The notes: generated by a model not told the origin, from the sequence alone. A stretch of 64,000 nt of DNA from Actinoplanes solisilvae (GCF_003999975.1 NZ_RJAC01000005.1:62001-126000); one strand, 5' to 3'. Shown: positions 42,684 through 54,878, counted from the first letter of the stretch. Program-made: numbers and translations.

Positions 42684-43582
42684 ATCGTCTCCCAGGCGGC
42701 GTCGTCGGTCAGCAGCCGGGCCAGTTCCTCGAACGCCTCGGCCGTCTGCGGATTGGCTATCCGGCTGACGGTCAGGTCGCGGTTGGTGATGAGCTGCTCG
42801 CGCCACTGGAGCACCGGGTCGAGCGGGACCGAGCCGAGCACGGCCAGCTTGCCGGCGCCGCGGTCGCGAGCCAGGCCCTGCAGCGCGGCGTTGCAGTCGT
42901 TGACCCACGCGGTCTGCTCGGCGGTCAGGCCTTGAGCGTCCGGCTCGACCACGGCCGTACGGATGAAGCGCAGCGAGCCGAGCAGCTGCTCCCGGTCGTG
43001 GCCGAGTGCCACGCCGGTCTCCAGGATGCCCCGGTCGCCGTAGACGAGGCTGGACGCCGCGATGATGTGCTGCTGCGTCCAGCGGTGGAAGACCAGCCAG
43101 CGGGCCGGGATCTCGGGCCGCTCGCGGGCTGCGGCCAGCACCATCTGCGCGGCGTACGACCGGCCGGCGCTCAGATCGACCAGGACGATCTCGAACTCGG
43201 AGTTCAGTTCGTCGAAGAGCGTCGCGCACCGGCGGACGAGTTCGCGGCTGCTGGGGAACTCGCCGCCGCCGCTGTCGCCCGGCAGGAGCACGAGCCGGCC
43301 CGAGCCCGGTGGCCTGTCTCGCAGGCTGAGCCGGTCGGCGCGGCTGAAGATGTCGATGCGTTCCGGGTCGGCGGTGTCCCCGAGCAGGTAGGAGTGCAGG
43401 CCGCCGCCGGTCACGCCGTGCTGGGCGCCGTCGATGTTGAACACGGCGCCGGCGGTGGGGGAGCCGAAGTCGAAGTCGACATAGCAGACGTGCTTGCCCG
43501 AGAGCGCGCATCGGTAGGCCATGTTTCCCGACGTCACCGACCGGCCGGTGCCGCCCTTGTCGGACGTCGCGAAGATCAGCAC
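42680..43582 (-). CDS. SCO2523-family variant P-loop ATPase-like protein
   Basis: A 300-residue ParA/MinD-like protein. The deviant Walker A reads ATSDKGGTGRSVTS (about 4-17): the MinD-type KGGxGK[S/T] has Arg in place of the second Lys. The next strand has CYVDFDFGSPTAG, and IVLVDLSAGRSYAAQM supplies a Walker-B-like Asp. It is called variant P-loop in Streptomyces SCO2523. Such proteins usually organise membrane-associated partners; ATP use here is uncertain. GTG at 43582 lies 2 bp after the SCO2524-like stop; coupled to the SCO2522-like gene. Confidence 0.8.
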   Translation of the reverse strand: MLIFATSDKGGTGRSVTSGNMAYRCALSGKHVCYVDFDFGSPTAGAVFNIDGAQHGVTGGGLHSYLLGDTADPERIDIFSRADRLSLRDRPPGSGRLVLLPGDSGGGEFPSSRELVRRCATLFDELNSEFEIVLVDLSAGRSYAAQMVLAAARERPEIPARWLVFHRWTQQHIIAASSLVYGDRGILETGVALGHDREQLLGSLRFIRTAVVEPDAQGLTAEQTAWVNDCNAALQGLARDRGAGKLAVLGSVPLDPVLQWREQLITNRDLTVSRIANPQTAEAFEELARLLTDDAAWETI

Positions 43583-43584
43583 GG

Positions 43585-45444
43585 TCAGAACCCGCCGTCC
43601 ACGTCGTCGTCGCGGGCCGCGGCGAAACGGTCGAGCCGCAGCAGGATCTCGTTCGCCAGGGCGACGGCGGTGCCGGGGCGTCCGTCGCGGATCGCCCAGG
43701 CCCGGTCGAGCTTGATCCGCAGTTCCTGCAGCTCGCCACGGATTGCCTGGCCCCCGCTCGGGGAGCCCTTGAGCAGTTCCCGGTCGAAGAGGTGATCGGC
43801 CTCGCTCAGCAGGTAGGTCGCCTCCTCGGTGAGTGACGTGCTGCGCAGCGGTGGACTGGTGATCACGTCGGCCGCGGTCATCAGCCCGTCGACCACTCTC
43901 TTGGTGTAGTACCAGGAGGGCTTGTCGTATTCGGTCGTGAAGGGCGGGAAGACCTGGGCGGGCTGGTCCCACAGGCCGCGCCGGTCCTCGTCGCGCAGCC
44001 GCCGGTCGTGCAGGTGCGCCCAGATCTGGTCGGCCAGGGTCAGCATGCGGCCGCGCAGCTCCGGGTCGCCGAGCAGCCCGGCGAGGCTGATCGTGCGTTG
44101 CAGCAGCAGCGGCGCGAAATCGGACATCACCCAGGTGAGGCGGGGGCCGCCGTCCTCGTCGCTGCCGTTCAGGTTGATCGTGAAGCCCGGCGCGTGCAGC
44201 TGGTAGGCCTCGTCGCCGCCGAACACGCGCCGGGTGATGCGGGACCGGTTGGCCAGCTCTTCCAGCACCCGGCCGACCCGGTCGAGGTCGGTGTCGCGGG
44301 CGCGTTTGCGAACCAGGTCCTGCACCACGATGGACGAGACGTGGAGGCTGAAGTATTCGGTCTCCTTCTCGGTCGTGCGCTGCCAGGGGATGTCCTCGAG
44401 CGGCCAGCGGACCCCGCCGAAGTCGGCCACGGCGATCTTCGACCAGTACGACTGGGTGAGATCCCAGCGCAGCTGAAGGCCCTGGGCGAGCCGCTGCTGC
44501 TCCTCGGTGAGCAGGCCGAGCAGCCGGGTGCGCTCGGAGAACAGGGCCTCGATCGCGTCCAGCGCCACGACGGTGAAGTAGATGTAGGGGGCGGGTTCGG
44601 CCATGCCCTCCTGTTGTTCGCCCACGTCCGCGCGGGTGGTGATGGCCGGCGCGTCGCGGATGATGCCCCAGCCCCAGCCGCACTCGAAGAGCCGGTCGGG
44701 CAGTTCCAGGTCTTCGGCCAGGCCGGCGCCGGACCCGATCGTGACGTCGCGCAGGCTGGCCCGGATCTCGCGGAGCTCCTTGTGCAGCAGGGTCACGATG
44801 CGCCGGTCGGACAGCCGGCTCTGGTTGACCGTGCGGCACAGGGCGCGGCCGTCGCGGGAGTCGACGTCGAAGATGTTGACCGTGAAGCAGCGCAGCAGGC
44901 CGACCATCGCCGCGGTCAGGCGCTTGCTGGCTCGGGCCTCGACGTCGTCGAGTTTGTCGAGTATGGCGCGGCGCTTGACACTCTCGCGGAACTGGCGGGC
45001 GAAGCCGATGGCCGCGAGCGACAGCGACAGCGAGATGGCGAACGAGTCGACCACCGGCTGGTTCCGCTGCCGCGGCAGGAGTGTCTTGTCGTCGGCGTCG
45101 GCGCTGACGCCGAAGTAGCTGTCGCACGAGAAGATCGGCGTTCCCGACTCGTCGGTGTACTTCTGGAGGTATTCGTCGACGGCCTCGATCAGGCGCAGCG
45201 GGATGTCGGTCAGCCCGCCCAGCGGCCTCAGCACCGCCTGCACGTCCTTGGCCATCCGGTCGGGCTCGTCGATCGTGAACGCGTCGATCTCGGTGGCCGG
45301 GCCGAGGATGCACAGCAGTTGCTCGGCGTCGCTGATGGAGTTGCTGCCGTCGCGGCCACCCCACTGCCACTTGTCGTCCGGATAGGAGTGCCGGATGACC
45401 GCCTGCCAGATCTCCAGGAGCTGCTGCCGGGGTTCCACTCTCAT
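43585..45444 (-). CDS. SCO2524-family protein
   Basis: A 619-residue protein recognised as the SCO2524 family by its start MRVEPRQQLLEIWQAVIRHS and the SISDAEQLLCILGPATEI segment. It is mainly helical, with a possible membrane-proximal hydrophobic stretch (SFAISLSLSLAAIGFARQF, about 130-148). Cofactor or catalytic motifs were not recognised. First gene of the minus-strand operon. A TAGACT box about 60 bp upstream could drive it. It diverges from the DUF6082-like gene. Confidence 0.78.
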   Translation of the reverse strand: MRVEPRQQLLEIWQAVIRHSYPDDKWQWGGRDGSNSISDAEQLLCILGPATEIDAFTIDEPDRMAKDVQAVLRPLGGLTDIPLRLIEAVDEYLQKYTDESGTPIFSCDSYFGVSADADDKTLLPRQRNQPVVDSFAISLSLSLAAIGFARQFRESVKRRAILDKLDDVEARASKRLTAAMVGLLRCFTVNIFDVDSRDGRALCRTVNQSRLSDRRIVTLLHKELREIRASLRDVTIGSGAGLAEDLELPDRLFECGWGWGIIRDAPAITTRADVGEQQEGMAEPAPYIYFTVVALDAIEALFSERTRLLGLLTEEQQRLAQGLQLRWDLTQSYWSKIAVADFGGVRWPLEDIPWQRTTEKETEYFSLHVSSIVVQDLVRKRARDTDLDRVGRVLEELANRSRITRRVFGGDEAYQLHAPGFTINLNGSDEDGGPRLTWVMSDFAPLLLQRTISLAGLLGDPELRGRMLTLADQIWAHLHDRRLRDEDRRGLWDQPAQVFPPFTTEYDKPSWYYTKRVVDGLMTAADVITSPPLRSTSLTEEATYLLSEADHLFDRELLKGSPSGGQAIRGELQELRIKLDRAWAIRDGRPGTAVALANEILLRLDRFAAARDDDVDGGF

Positions 45445-45605
45445 GGGCCGCCACCTGTCCCGCGCGCGATCATGACCGAGCGCTACCGTCGAAACACGCT
45501 CAGTCTACAAAAGACGAACCATCCGGCAATCCGTCTGGCGGTGGACGCGGGGTCGCGGCGTACGCCTTTACGATCCGGCCGCCGTCGAGTGATGAGGAGA
45601 TCCAG

Positions 45606-46124
45606 GTGAAGTTGGTGGACTGGCTGCAGATCTTGTCCCTGCTGGCGGTGGCCGGGTCACTGTGCCTGGCCGCGCTGCAGACGCGCAGCGTCGCGGTGCA
45701 GGCCCGCGAGGTCACGCGCCAGAGCCGGATCACCGGCCGGGCCCTCGAGCAGAGCGCCCACCTCGGACTCGTGGGTCACTCGTCCGACTCGTTGACCTTC
45801 CTGATCACTTCCGAGCCGCGGATGCTCGAGTGGTTCCTGCGCACCCGCGGCATCCCGACGGGCGACCACGAGCGCAACAAACTGCTGATGTTCCTGTTCA
45901 TCCGGGCCGACATCCACGAGTCCAACTACATCTCGTACCTGGAGGACTCGCTCTCCGACGACATCTGGCTGGGCTGGCTCGAGGTCGTGCGCAGCGACTG
46001 CGCCACCCGGGAGTGGGCCCTGATCTGGCCGGCGGTCAAGCGCTACTACTCGGCCCGCTTCGTAGCCTTCGTCGACGAACTGCTCGAGGAGGCCGCCGTC
46101 GCGCCGAAGCCTCGCCGTGGTTAG
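45606..46124 (+). CDS. DUF6082-like single-helix membrane protein
   Basis: A 172-residue protein with one N-terminal helix (about 5-24), then a coiled segment (VAVQAREVTRQSRITGRALEQ) and a helical domain containing MLEWFLRTRGIP, FLFIRADIHESNYISYL and WLEVVRSDCATREWALIW, as I recall for DUF6082. The function is unknown. GTG at 45606 with GAGGAG upstream; a TACGAT box is near 45569. Because it borders the SCO2521-2524 cassette and is also membrane-bound, it may belong to it. It overlaps the DUF429 gene by 4 bp at the 3' ends. Confidence 0.7.
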   Translation: MKLVDWLQILSLLAVAGSLCLAALQTRSVAVQAREVTRQSRITGRALEQSAHLGLVGHSSDSLTFLITSEPRMLEWFLRTRGIPTGDHERNKLLMFLFIRADIHESNYISYLEDSLSDDIWLGWLEVVRSDCATREWALIWPAVKRYYSARFVAFVDELLEEAAVAPKPRRG

Positions 46125-46798
46125 TACCAAATAGCGATTTTCGTCCCGTTGTTCTCCTCGGGTGGGCTCGGGTGGCTCAATGCCGTGCCGATCGCCATGC
46201 GGTGGGCCGACCAGGCCACGGCGGCCGCGTCCAGGATGTCGTCGGGCGGGGCCTGACCGGCCGGTCCGAGCTGGTCGGGCAGCACGATGCCGTTGCGGGC
46301 CAGCAGTTCCCGGCGCCGCGCCTGACCGGACCACGTCTTCTTCGCGTACTGCAGAGGTTCGCCCGCCATCGTGCGGAACGAGACCTCGGGGTGCGCCTCG
46401 AAGAGCAGGCCCGGATGCCGTTCCCAGATCGCGTTGGCCTCCAGCAGCTTGGGTCGTAACGCCCAGGACTGGCGCGAGAGACCGGCCCCGGTCAGCTCGC
46501 GGCAGAGCCGGTTGGCCGCGGTGAAGTCGCCCTCCTGCCAGACCGCGCGCGGCGGCACCCGGAAGACGCTGCCGCGCCGGGGGCCGAGCTGGTCGGCGGC
46601 GAGGGTGTCGGCCGCTCGCCATCGGTCGGGGAGCATGCCGAGGGGAATGTCCACACCGATGACCGAGGCGCCGGAGCTGCCGGCGACTATCTCGTAGAGG
46701 GTGGAGGCGAGCACGGCCCGGCCGAACGAGCCGTCCCGCAGCTCGACACCGACCCAGCCCAGCGCGTACGCATCGACGCCAATCACTCTCATGCTCAT
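46121..46798 (-). CDS. DUF429 family protein
   Basis: A 225-residue protein with the RNase-H-like fold typical of DUF429: MRVIGVDAYALGWVG at the N-terminus, VIGVDIPLGMLPDRWRAADTLA, then RRGSVFRVPPR and FEAHPEVSFRTMAG. It is a predicted nuclease, function unknown. The ATG at 46798 overlaps the stop of a 15-codon leader ORF (ATGA); an ATG at 46792 is the alternative. It is convergent with the DUF6082-like gene and diverges from the chitinase. Confidence 0.85.
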   Translation of the reverse strand: MSMRVIGVDAYALGWVGVELRDGSFGRAVLASTLYEIVAGSSGASVIGVDIPLGMLPDRWRAADTLAADQLGPRRGSVFRVPPRAVWQEGDFTAANRLCRELTGAGLSRQSWALRPKLLEANAIWERHPGLLFEAHPEVSFRTMAGEPLQYAKKTWSGQARRRELLARNGIVLPDQLGPAGQAPPDDILDAAAVAWSAHRMAIGTALSHPSPPEENNGTKIAIWY

Positions 46799-46842
46799 CG
46801 GCGGCGTTGGGCCTCAGTGGCAACGACGTCGGTATTGGTCAT
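46795..46842 (-). other. Leaderless 15-codon leader ORF before the DUF429 gene
   Basis: ATG at 46842 encodes MTNTDVVATEAQRRR and ends in a TGA that overlaps the DUF429 start (ATGA). A TAGTCT box ends 6 nt before the leader ATG, so the transcript would begin at this ORF and reach DUF429 by coupling. Confidence 0.45.
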
Positions 46843-46848
46843 GTCCGC

Positions 46849-46854
46849 AGACTA
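46849..46854 (-). promoter_or_regulatory. -10 box of the leader ORF/DUF429 transcript
   Basis: TAGTCT on the minus strand, 6 nt before the ATG at 46842. Confidence 0.45.
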
Positions 46855-46932
46855 CGCGCTGTGTCCGTCAGTGTGCACCCCGTAGCCGTCCGGGCGACAA
46901 ACTTAAGCAGTTGCGAATACCTCAACAACATC

Positions 46933-46946
46933 TTGACGATCGTCAA
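46933..46946. promoter_or_regulatory. Palindrome in the chitinase promoter region
   Basis: TTGACGATCGTCAA, a perfect 14-bp palindrome about 70 bp before the chitinase start. The TTGACG half could be a -35 box. A second palindrome-like block, GGAAACTTTCC, lies at about 46981-46991. Confidence 0.5.
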
Positions 46947-47013
46947 TAGATGTGACTACCGTCTCCACAACGAACTTTTTGGAAACTTTCCTAACTGTTC
47001 AGAGGAGACCCTC

Positions 47014-50965
<3,952 letters not shown>

Positions 50966-51027
50966 GGGTGCTGGAATCGAGGGCTGCCGACCACGGCGCG
51001 GCAGACTTGGGGTCGTACTCCCTGGTC

Positions 51028-51633
51028 TTAATTGACCAGGGCGGGGGCGTAGGGCTGGCCGGCACGGTGGTGGCGGCGGCACAGCACCACATAGCGGACC
51101 TCGGCGTCGGCGTCGGTGTTGCCCACGACCACGGTGTCGCCGTCGCGGACCATGGCGTTGCCGTTGACGCGGGCGTTCATGCGGGCCGGCTGGCCGCACC
51201 AGCACATCGGATAGACCTGTAGCGCCTCGACGATGTCGGCCAGCACGACCAGGCGGGCCGAACCGGGGAACTGTTCACCGCGGAAGTCCGACAGCAGGCC
51301 GAACGTGAAGACGTCGATGTCGTAGTCGTCGACGAGATGGGCCAGCTGGTCGACCTGCTCGGCCGAGAGGAACTGGGCCTCGTCGACGATCAGATGGTCG
51401 ACGCCGGGGCCCTGATGAGTGAGTACGACGCGGGCGAGATCGGTGGCCGCGCCGAACTCGATCGCGTCGGCGCTTATTCCGATGCGCGAGCTCACTATCC
51501 CCTCGCCGGCCCGGTCGAGGCGGGTCATCAGCAGCCCGTGACGTCCGCAAGCGGCGTAGGTGTGCCGGTATTGGAGCACCATCGTGCTCTTGCCGCTGTT
51601 CATCGCCGCGTACCGGAAATGCAGTTGGGCCAC
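51028..51633 (-). CDS. tdk: Thymidine kinase
   Basis: Salvages thymidine by phosphorylation. The 201-residue protein has the P-loop AAMNSGKST (about 10-18), the Walker-B-like LIVDEAQFLS, FGLLSDFRGEQFPGS and a zinc-binding C-terminal lobe with CWCGQPA and the final VLCRRHH. The GTG at 51633 matches the family start; the frame is open to 51717. GGAGAGG lies about 12 nt upstream. Confidence 0.93.
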   Translation of the reverse strand: MAQLHFRYAAMNSGKSTMVLQYRHTYAACGRHGLLMTRLDRAGEGIVSSRIGISADAIEFGAATDLARVVLTHQGPGVDHLIVDEAQFLSAEQVDQLAHLVDDYDIDVFTFGLLSDFRGEQFPGSARLVVLADIVEALQVYPMCWCGQPARMNARVNGNAMVRDGDTVVVGNTDADAEVRYVVLCRRHHRAGQPYAPALVN

Positions 51634-51756
51634 CGCGAACTGCCGCCTCTCCTCGCCGTCGTGCCACCCCGTCCGCGCACGATCACGCGCACGCGGCACG
51701 AGACCGCTTTGCGGCAAGCCGGAGAAGGATAACGGGCGGCCCCTGGGTGAACGCGA

Positions 51757-53241
51757 TCACACGTACCTATGTTCTTTCTGCTTGGTCGGGGCGTCACGCA
51801 GGGCGAGCGTCGTGATCAGCAGGGCGGCCAGGGCGAAGCCGGCCGCGACCAGGAACGCTGTGGTGTAGCCGTCGTGCAGGGCGGCTGTGGCTTCCGTGTC
51901 GCGCGCGGCGACGGCGGCCAGAACCGACAGGCCCAGAGCGCCGCCGGCCTGCTGGGCCGTGTTGCTGAAGCCGGAGACGACGCCGGTGTCCTCGGGGGCG
52001 GCGCCCGACATGGCCAGCATGATGATCGACGGGATGGTGATGCCGACGCCCAGGCCCATGACGATCAGGGACGGGAGCATGTCGGTCAGATAGTCCGGCG
52101 ACACGGGCAGACGGTGCAGCAGCAGGAGTCCGGCCAGAAGCAGGATCAGGCCGGTCACGAGGACGGGGCGGGGTCCTCTGATCGCGGTCAGGCGCGGGGC
52201 GGCGAAGAGGGAGACGAAGCCGATCACGATCGGGGTGGGCAGGAAGGCCAGTCCGGTGCCGAGCGCGTCGTAGCCCATGACCCGCTGCATGAAGAGGGCG
52301 TTCATGAACTGGAAGCCCATGCCGGTGGCGAAGACCAGGACCACGGCGGCGTTCGCGATCAGCAGCCGGCGGCGGGCCAGGACCCTGAGGGGGATCAAGG
52401 GGGTGCGGGCCAGGTGCTGGCGCAGGAGGAAACCGAGAATCAGGAGTACGGCGGCGGCGCCGGCCAGGGTTGAGGTTCGGGTGGCGCCGGGTTCGCCGGT
52501 ACGGATGATCGCGTAGACGCCAAGGGAGAGGCCGGCGGTGATCAGCAGGGCGCCGGGCAGGTCGAGGCGGTCGCGCAGGCTCCGGCTCGTTTCGCGGCTC
52601 GTCGGGCGGTTCGTCCGGGGGTTCGTCGCGCGGTTCGTCGCGCGGCTCGTTTCGCGGCTCGTCTCACTGCTTGTTTCGCGGTGCAGGAGGCGGCGGCCGG
52701 CGAGCCAGACGGCGAGGCCGATCGGCACGTTGATCAGGAAGATCACCGGCCAGCCGAGCGCGTCGGTGAGCACGCCGCCGAGCACGAAGCCCGCCGCGGC
52801 GCCCCCGGCCTGCGTGAAGCTGTAGATGCCCATCGCGCGGGCCTGCTCGGCGGGCGCGGGGAACAGCCGCACGATCATCCCGAGCACGACGGCGGCGGCG
52901 AGCGCACCCCCGGCGCCCTGCAGGAAACGCCCGGCGATCAGGGCGGCCGCCGTCGTGGCGAACCCGCAGAGCAGGCTCGCGACGGTGAAGACGCCGAGGC
53001 CGGCGAGGAAGACCCGCCACGCGCCGAGCAGGTCGCCGAGCCGTCCCGCGAAGAGAAGCAACCCGGCGAACGCGACGAGATAGCCGTTCACCACCCAGGC
53101 GACGCCCGCGGGGGAGAAGCCCAGTTCGCGCTGGATGTCGGGCACCGCGACGGCCACGATCGTGCTGTCCAAAACGATCATCAAGGACATCGCGCAGAGG
53201 ACCGCCAAGGCACCCGCACGTCGTTCGGCTTCAGCTCTCAT
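51757..53241 (-). CDS. MFS multidrug exporter, DHA2 (EmrB/QacA) type
   Basis: A 494-residue proton-driven exporter with about 14 predicted helices. Motif A is FAGRLGDLLGAWRVF and motif C of antiporters is GGAAAGFVLGGVLTDALGW. The central cytoplasmic loop (about 190-228) carries a repetitive Thr/Arg/Ser/Glu stretch (ETSSETSRETSRATNR, then more) encoded by degenerate short repeats at about 52570-52680. The drug is unknown. An upstream palindrome at 53246-53289 and a nearby MarR gene suggest repression. Confidence 0.9.
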   Translation of the reverse strand: MRAEAERRAGALAVLCAMSLMIVLDSTIVAVAVPDIQRELGFSPAGVAWVVNGYLVAFAGLLLFAGRLGDLLGAWRVFLAGLGVFTVASLLCGFATTAAALIAGRFLQGAGGALAAAVVLGMIVRLFPAPAEQARAMGIYSFTQAGGAAAGFVLGGVLTDALGWPVIFLINVPIGLAVWLAGRRLLHRETSSETSRETSRATNRATNPRTNRPTSRETSRSLRDRLDLPGALLITAGLSLGVYAIIRTGEPGATRTSTLAGAAAVLLILGFLLRQHLARTPLIPLRVLARRRLLIANAAVVLVFATGMGFQFMNALFMQRVMGYDALGTGLAFLPTPIVIGFVSLFAAPRLTAIRGPRPVLVTGLILLLAGLLLLHRLPVSPDYLTDMLPSLIVMGLGVGITIPSIIMLAMSGAAPEDTGVVSGFSNTAQQAGGALGLSVLAAVAARDTEATAALHDGYTTAFLVAAGFALAALLITTLALRDAPTKQKEHRYV

Positions 53242-53245
53242 GAGC

Positions 53246-53289
53246 CGACCGTAACAGATGATCCGCTAACAGACTATCTGTTACGGTCG
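53246..53289. promoter_or_regulatory. Compound operator upstream of the MFS exporter
   Basis: Perfect 14-bp arms (53246-53259 and 53276-53289) around 16 bp. The spacer itself carries TAACAGA, making an inner palindrome TAACAGA-CTA-TCTGTTA. The outer and inner half-sites share TAACAGA, giving three copies just before the exporter ATG. Typical of a dimeric repressor site. Confidence 0.7.
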
Positions 53290-53293
53290 GGTC

Positions 53294-53440
53294 ATGAGTG
53301 AGGTCGCCGCACTGCCCACGAAAACGGCACGCGAGTGCCTGTGGACAACCCGATTCGCCGGGCACGAGCGACACAGGCTCGCCCCCATTCCCGGGTGGGT
53401 GGGCCGGGTAGGAGAGGTGGGGGTGGCTGCCGGGGAGTGA
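53294..53440 (+). other. 48-codon ORF next to the operator, possible remnant
   Basis: ATG at 53294 lies 4 bp after the operator arm and opens 48 codons (MSEVAALPTKTARECLW start), ending TGA at 53438. The position is that of a divergent repressor gene, but the sequence is too short and not similar to a known family. It may be a decayed regulator or noise. Confidence 0.25.
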
Positions 53441-53579
53441 CTGTTAATTTGGTTGTGAGGGCCGGGCGACGGACCGTACGTTGTCCACATCGGAGCCGCC
53501 GGGTCGGCGGCGGGCCGACACGGGGGCAGGCCCGCCGCCGTCTCGGCCCCGAATCGTCCGGTTACGGATGATCCCGAGT

Positions 53580-53585
53580 TACGCT
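53580..53585 (+). promoter_or_regulatory. -10 box of the MarR gene (leaderless)
   Basis: TACGCT, 6 nt before the ATG at 53592. Confidence 0.45.
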
Positions 53586-53591
53586 GGACGG

Positions 53592-54059
53592 ATGTCGGCC
53601 CCCGAACGCACCGAACGCGACGTCACCGGACTGCTCAACATGGCCGGTCACGCGCTCTCGAACCGCTTGGCCGCCGCCCTCGCCGACGTCGATCTCACGC
53701 CGCGCATGCAGTGCGTGCTGGTGCATGCTCTCGAAGAGGAGCGCACCCAGATCCAGCTGGCCGCGCTGGCCGACCTCGACAAGACCACGATGGTCAGCAC
53801 AGTCGACGACCTCGAGCAGCGCGGCTACGCCGAACGCAAGCCCGCGGCCACCGACCGTCGCGCCCGCATCATCGCCGTCACCGAGAAGGGCCGCCTCGCC
53901 GCCGAGGAGGGCCAGCGCATCGTCGACCGCGTCCACGCCGACGCGCTGAGCAGCCTGCCCACGGCCGCCCGAGCTGCTTTCGTCGAGGCCCTGGGCCAGC
54001 TCGCCGACACCACGCGAGATGCCGGCCCTCAGCCCGTCCGCCGCGCCCGCGGTCGCTGA
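53592..54059 (+). CDS. MarR-family transcriptional regulator
   Basis: A 155-residue winged-helix regulator. The recognition region is QIQLAALADLDKTTMVSTVDDLEQRGYAER and the wing follows as KPAATDRRARIIAVTEKG. N- and C-terminal helices form the dimer. It probably controls the divergent DHA2 exporter, although 150 bp separate it from the operator. ATG at 53592 with TACGCT 6 nt upstream; an ATG at 53568 is in the same frame. Confidence 0.88.
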   Translation: MSAPERTERDVTGLLNMAGHALSNRLAAALADVDLTPRMQCVLVHALEEERTQIQLAALADLDKTTMVSTVDDLEQRGYAERKPAATDRRARIIAVTEKGRLAAEEGQRIVDRVHADALSSLPTAARAAFVEALGQLADTTRDAGPQPVRRARGR

Positions 54060-54074
54060 ACCCCCGCACCCGGG

Positions 54075-54215
54075 GCGGCTGACCCCGCGCTTGGGGCTGT
54101 TGACCGCTTGGGGCTGTTGACCGTGCCGGGGCTGTTGACCGTGCCGGGGCTGTTGATCGTGCCGGGGCTGCTGAGCCGCGCCGGGGACTGCTGAGCCGCG
54201 CTGGGGGCTGTTGGC
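54075..54215. repeat. Minisatellite, period about 18 bp
   Basis: Seven to eight copies of a GGGGCTGTTGACCGTGCC-like unit, with progressive divergence to the right. It fills the gap between the convergent MarR and CDP-alcohol phosphatidyltransferase genes. Confidence 0.9.
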
Positions 54216-54228
54216 CCCCCGCCCGGGG

Positions 54229-54876
54229 TCACGGGGTCAGGGAGCGGCGGATCGCGATCGTGAGCTGGATGCCGGCGATCAGGGCCAGGCCCAGCCACAC
54301 GGCCGCGGCTACGGTGATCAGGGCCGGTAGGGCGAACGAGGCCAGCAGGCCGAAGACGGCGATCAGCACGCGGGTCGGGCGTTCGGCGACGGTGACGACG
54401 CCCAGCTCGGACATGCCGGCCGCGGTTGCCCGGGCCCGTGCGTATTCCTGCAGCCAGGACGCCGCGCCAGCCGCGACGACCAGCCAGGCGGGGGCTCCGG
54501 CCAGCCAGAAGGCGGCCAGCCAGGCCAGCTCGCCCAGGCGGTCGGCGACCGAGTCGTAGACGTAGCCCAGGCGGCTCGTCCGGTTGCTGATCACCGCGAC
54601 GGCGCCGTCGAGACCGTCCGCGAGGGCCGCGACCAGCACGACGACGGCGGCCAGCAGCACGCCGAAGCGGCCGAGCAGCGCGACCAGGGCCGGCACCACG
54701 CCGCAAAGGACCAGCCCGGCGGTGGTCACGGCCATCGGGCCTACGCCGAGCCGCGAGAGCCACGAGCCGAGCCCGTACGCGAGACGCACCCAGCCGCGTA
54801 CCACCGGTGTCGCTCGCCGGGGGTCGTAGCCGCCGTGCAGCGCGGACCAGGCAGTCGCGTAGTCGTCCCAGAGCAC
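54229..54876 (-). CDS. CDP-alcohol phosphatidyltransferase family membrane protein
   Basis: A 215-residue integral membrane protein with about six helices. The CDP-alcohol phosphotransferase signature is read in ADGLDGAVAVISNRTSRLGYVYDSVADRL (about 79-108): the Asp residues D-x2-D-G-x2-A and G-x3-D-x3-D are kept, but Arg after the Ala is replaced by Val. It probably transfers a phospho-alcohol to a lipid or sugar-alcohol acceptor; the substrate is unknown. GTG at 54876, 2 bp after the metF-like stop, so it is in the same operon. Confidence 0.82.
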   Translation of the reverse strand: MLWDDYATAWSALHGGYDPRRATPVVRGWVRLAYGLGSWLSRLGVGPMAVTTAGLVLCGVVPALVALLGRFGVLLAAVVVLVAALADGLDGAVAVISNRTSRLGYVYDSVADRLGELAWLAAFWLAGAPAWLVVAAGAASWLQEYARARATAAGMSELGVVTVAERPTRVLIAVFGLLASFALPALITVAAAVWLGLALIAGIQLTIAIRRSLTP

Positions 54877-54878
54877 GG

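Noticed and set aside
42680..45454. A 924-codon minus-strand frame through the SCO2524-like gene
   Set aside because: Its first part is the wrong frame of the SCO2524-like gene; only the last 300 codons (P-loop protein) are genuine.
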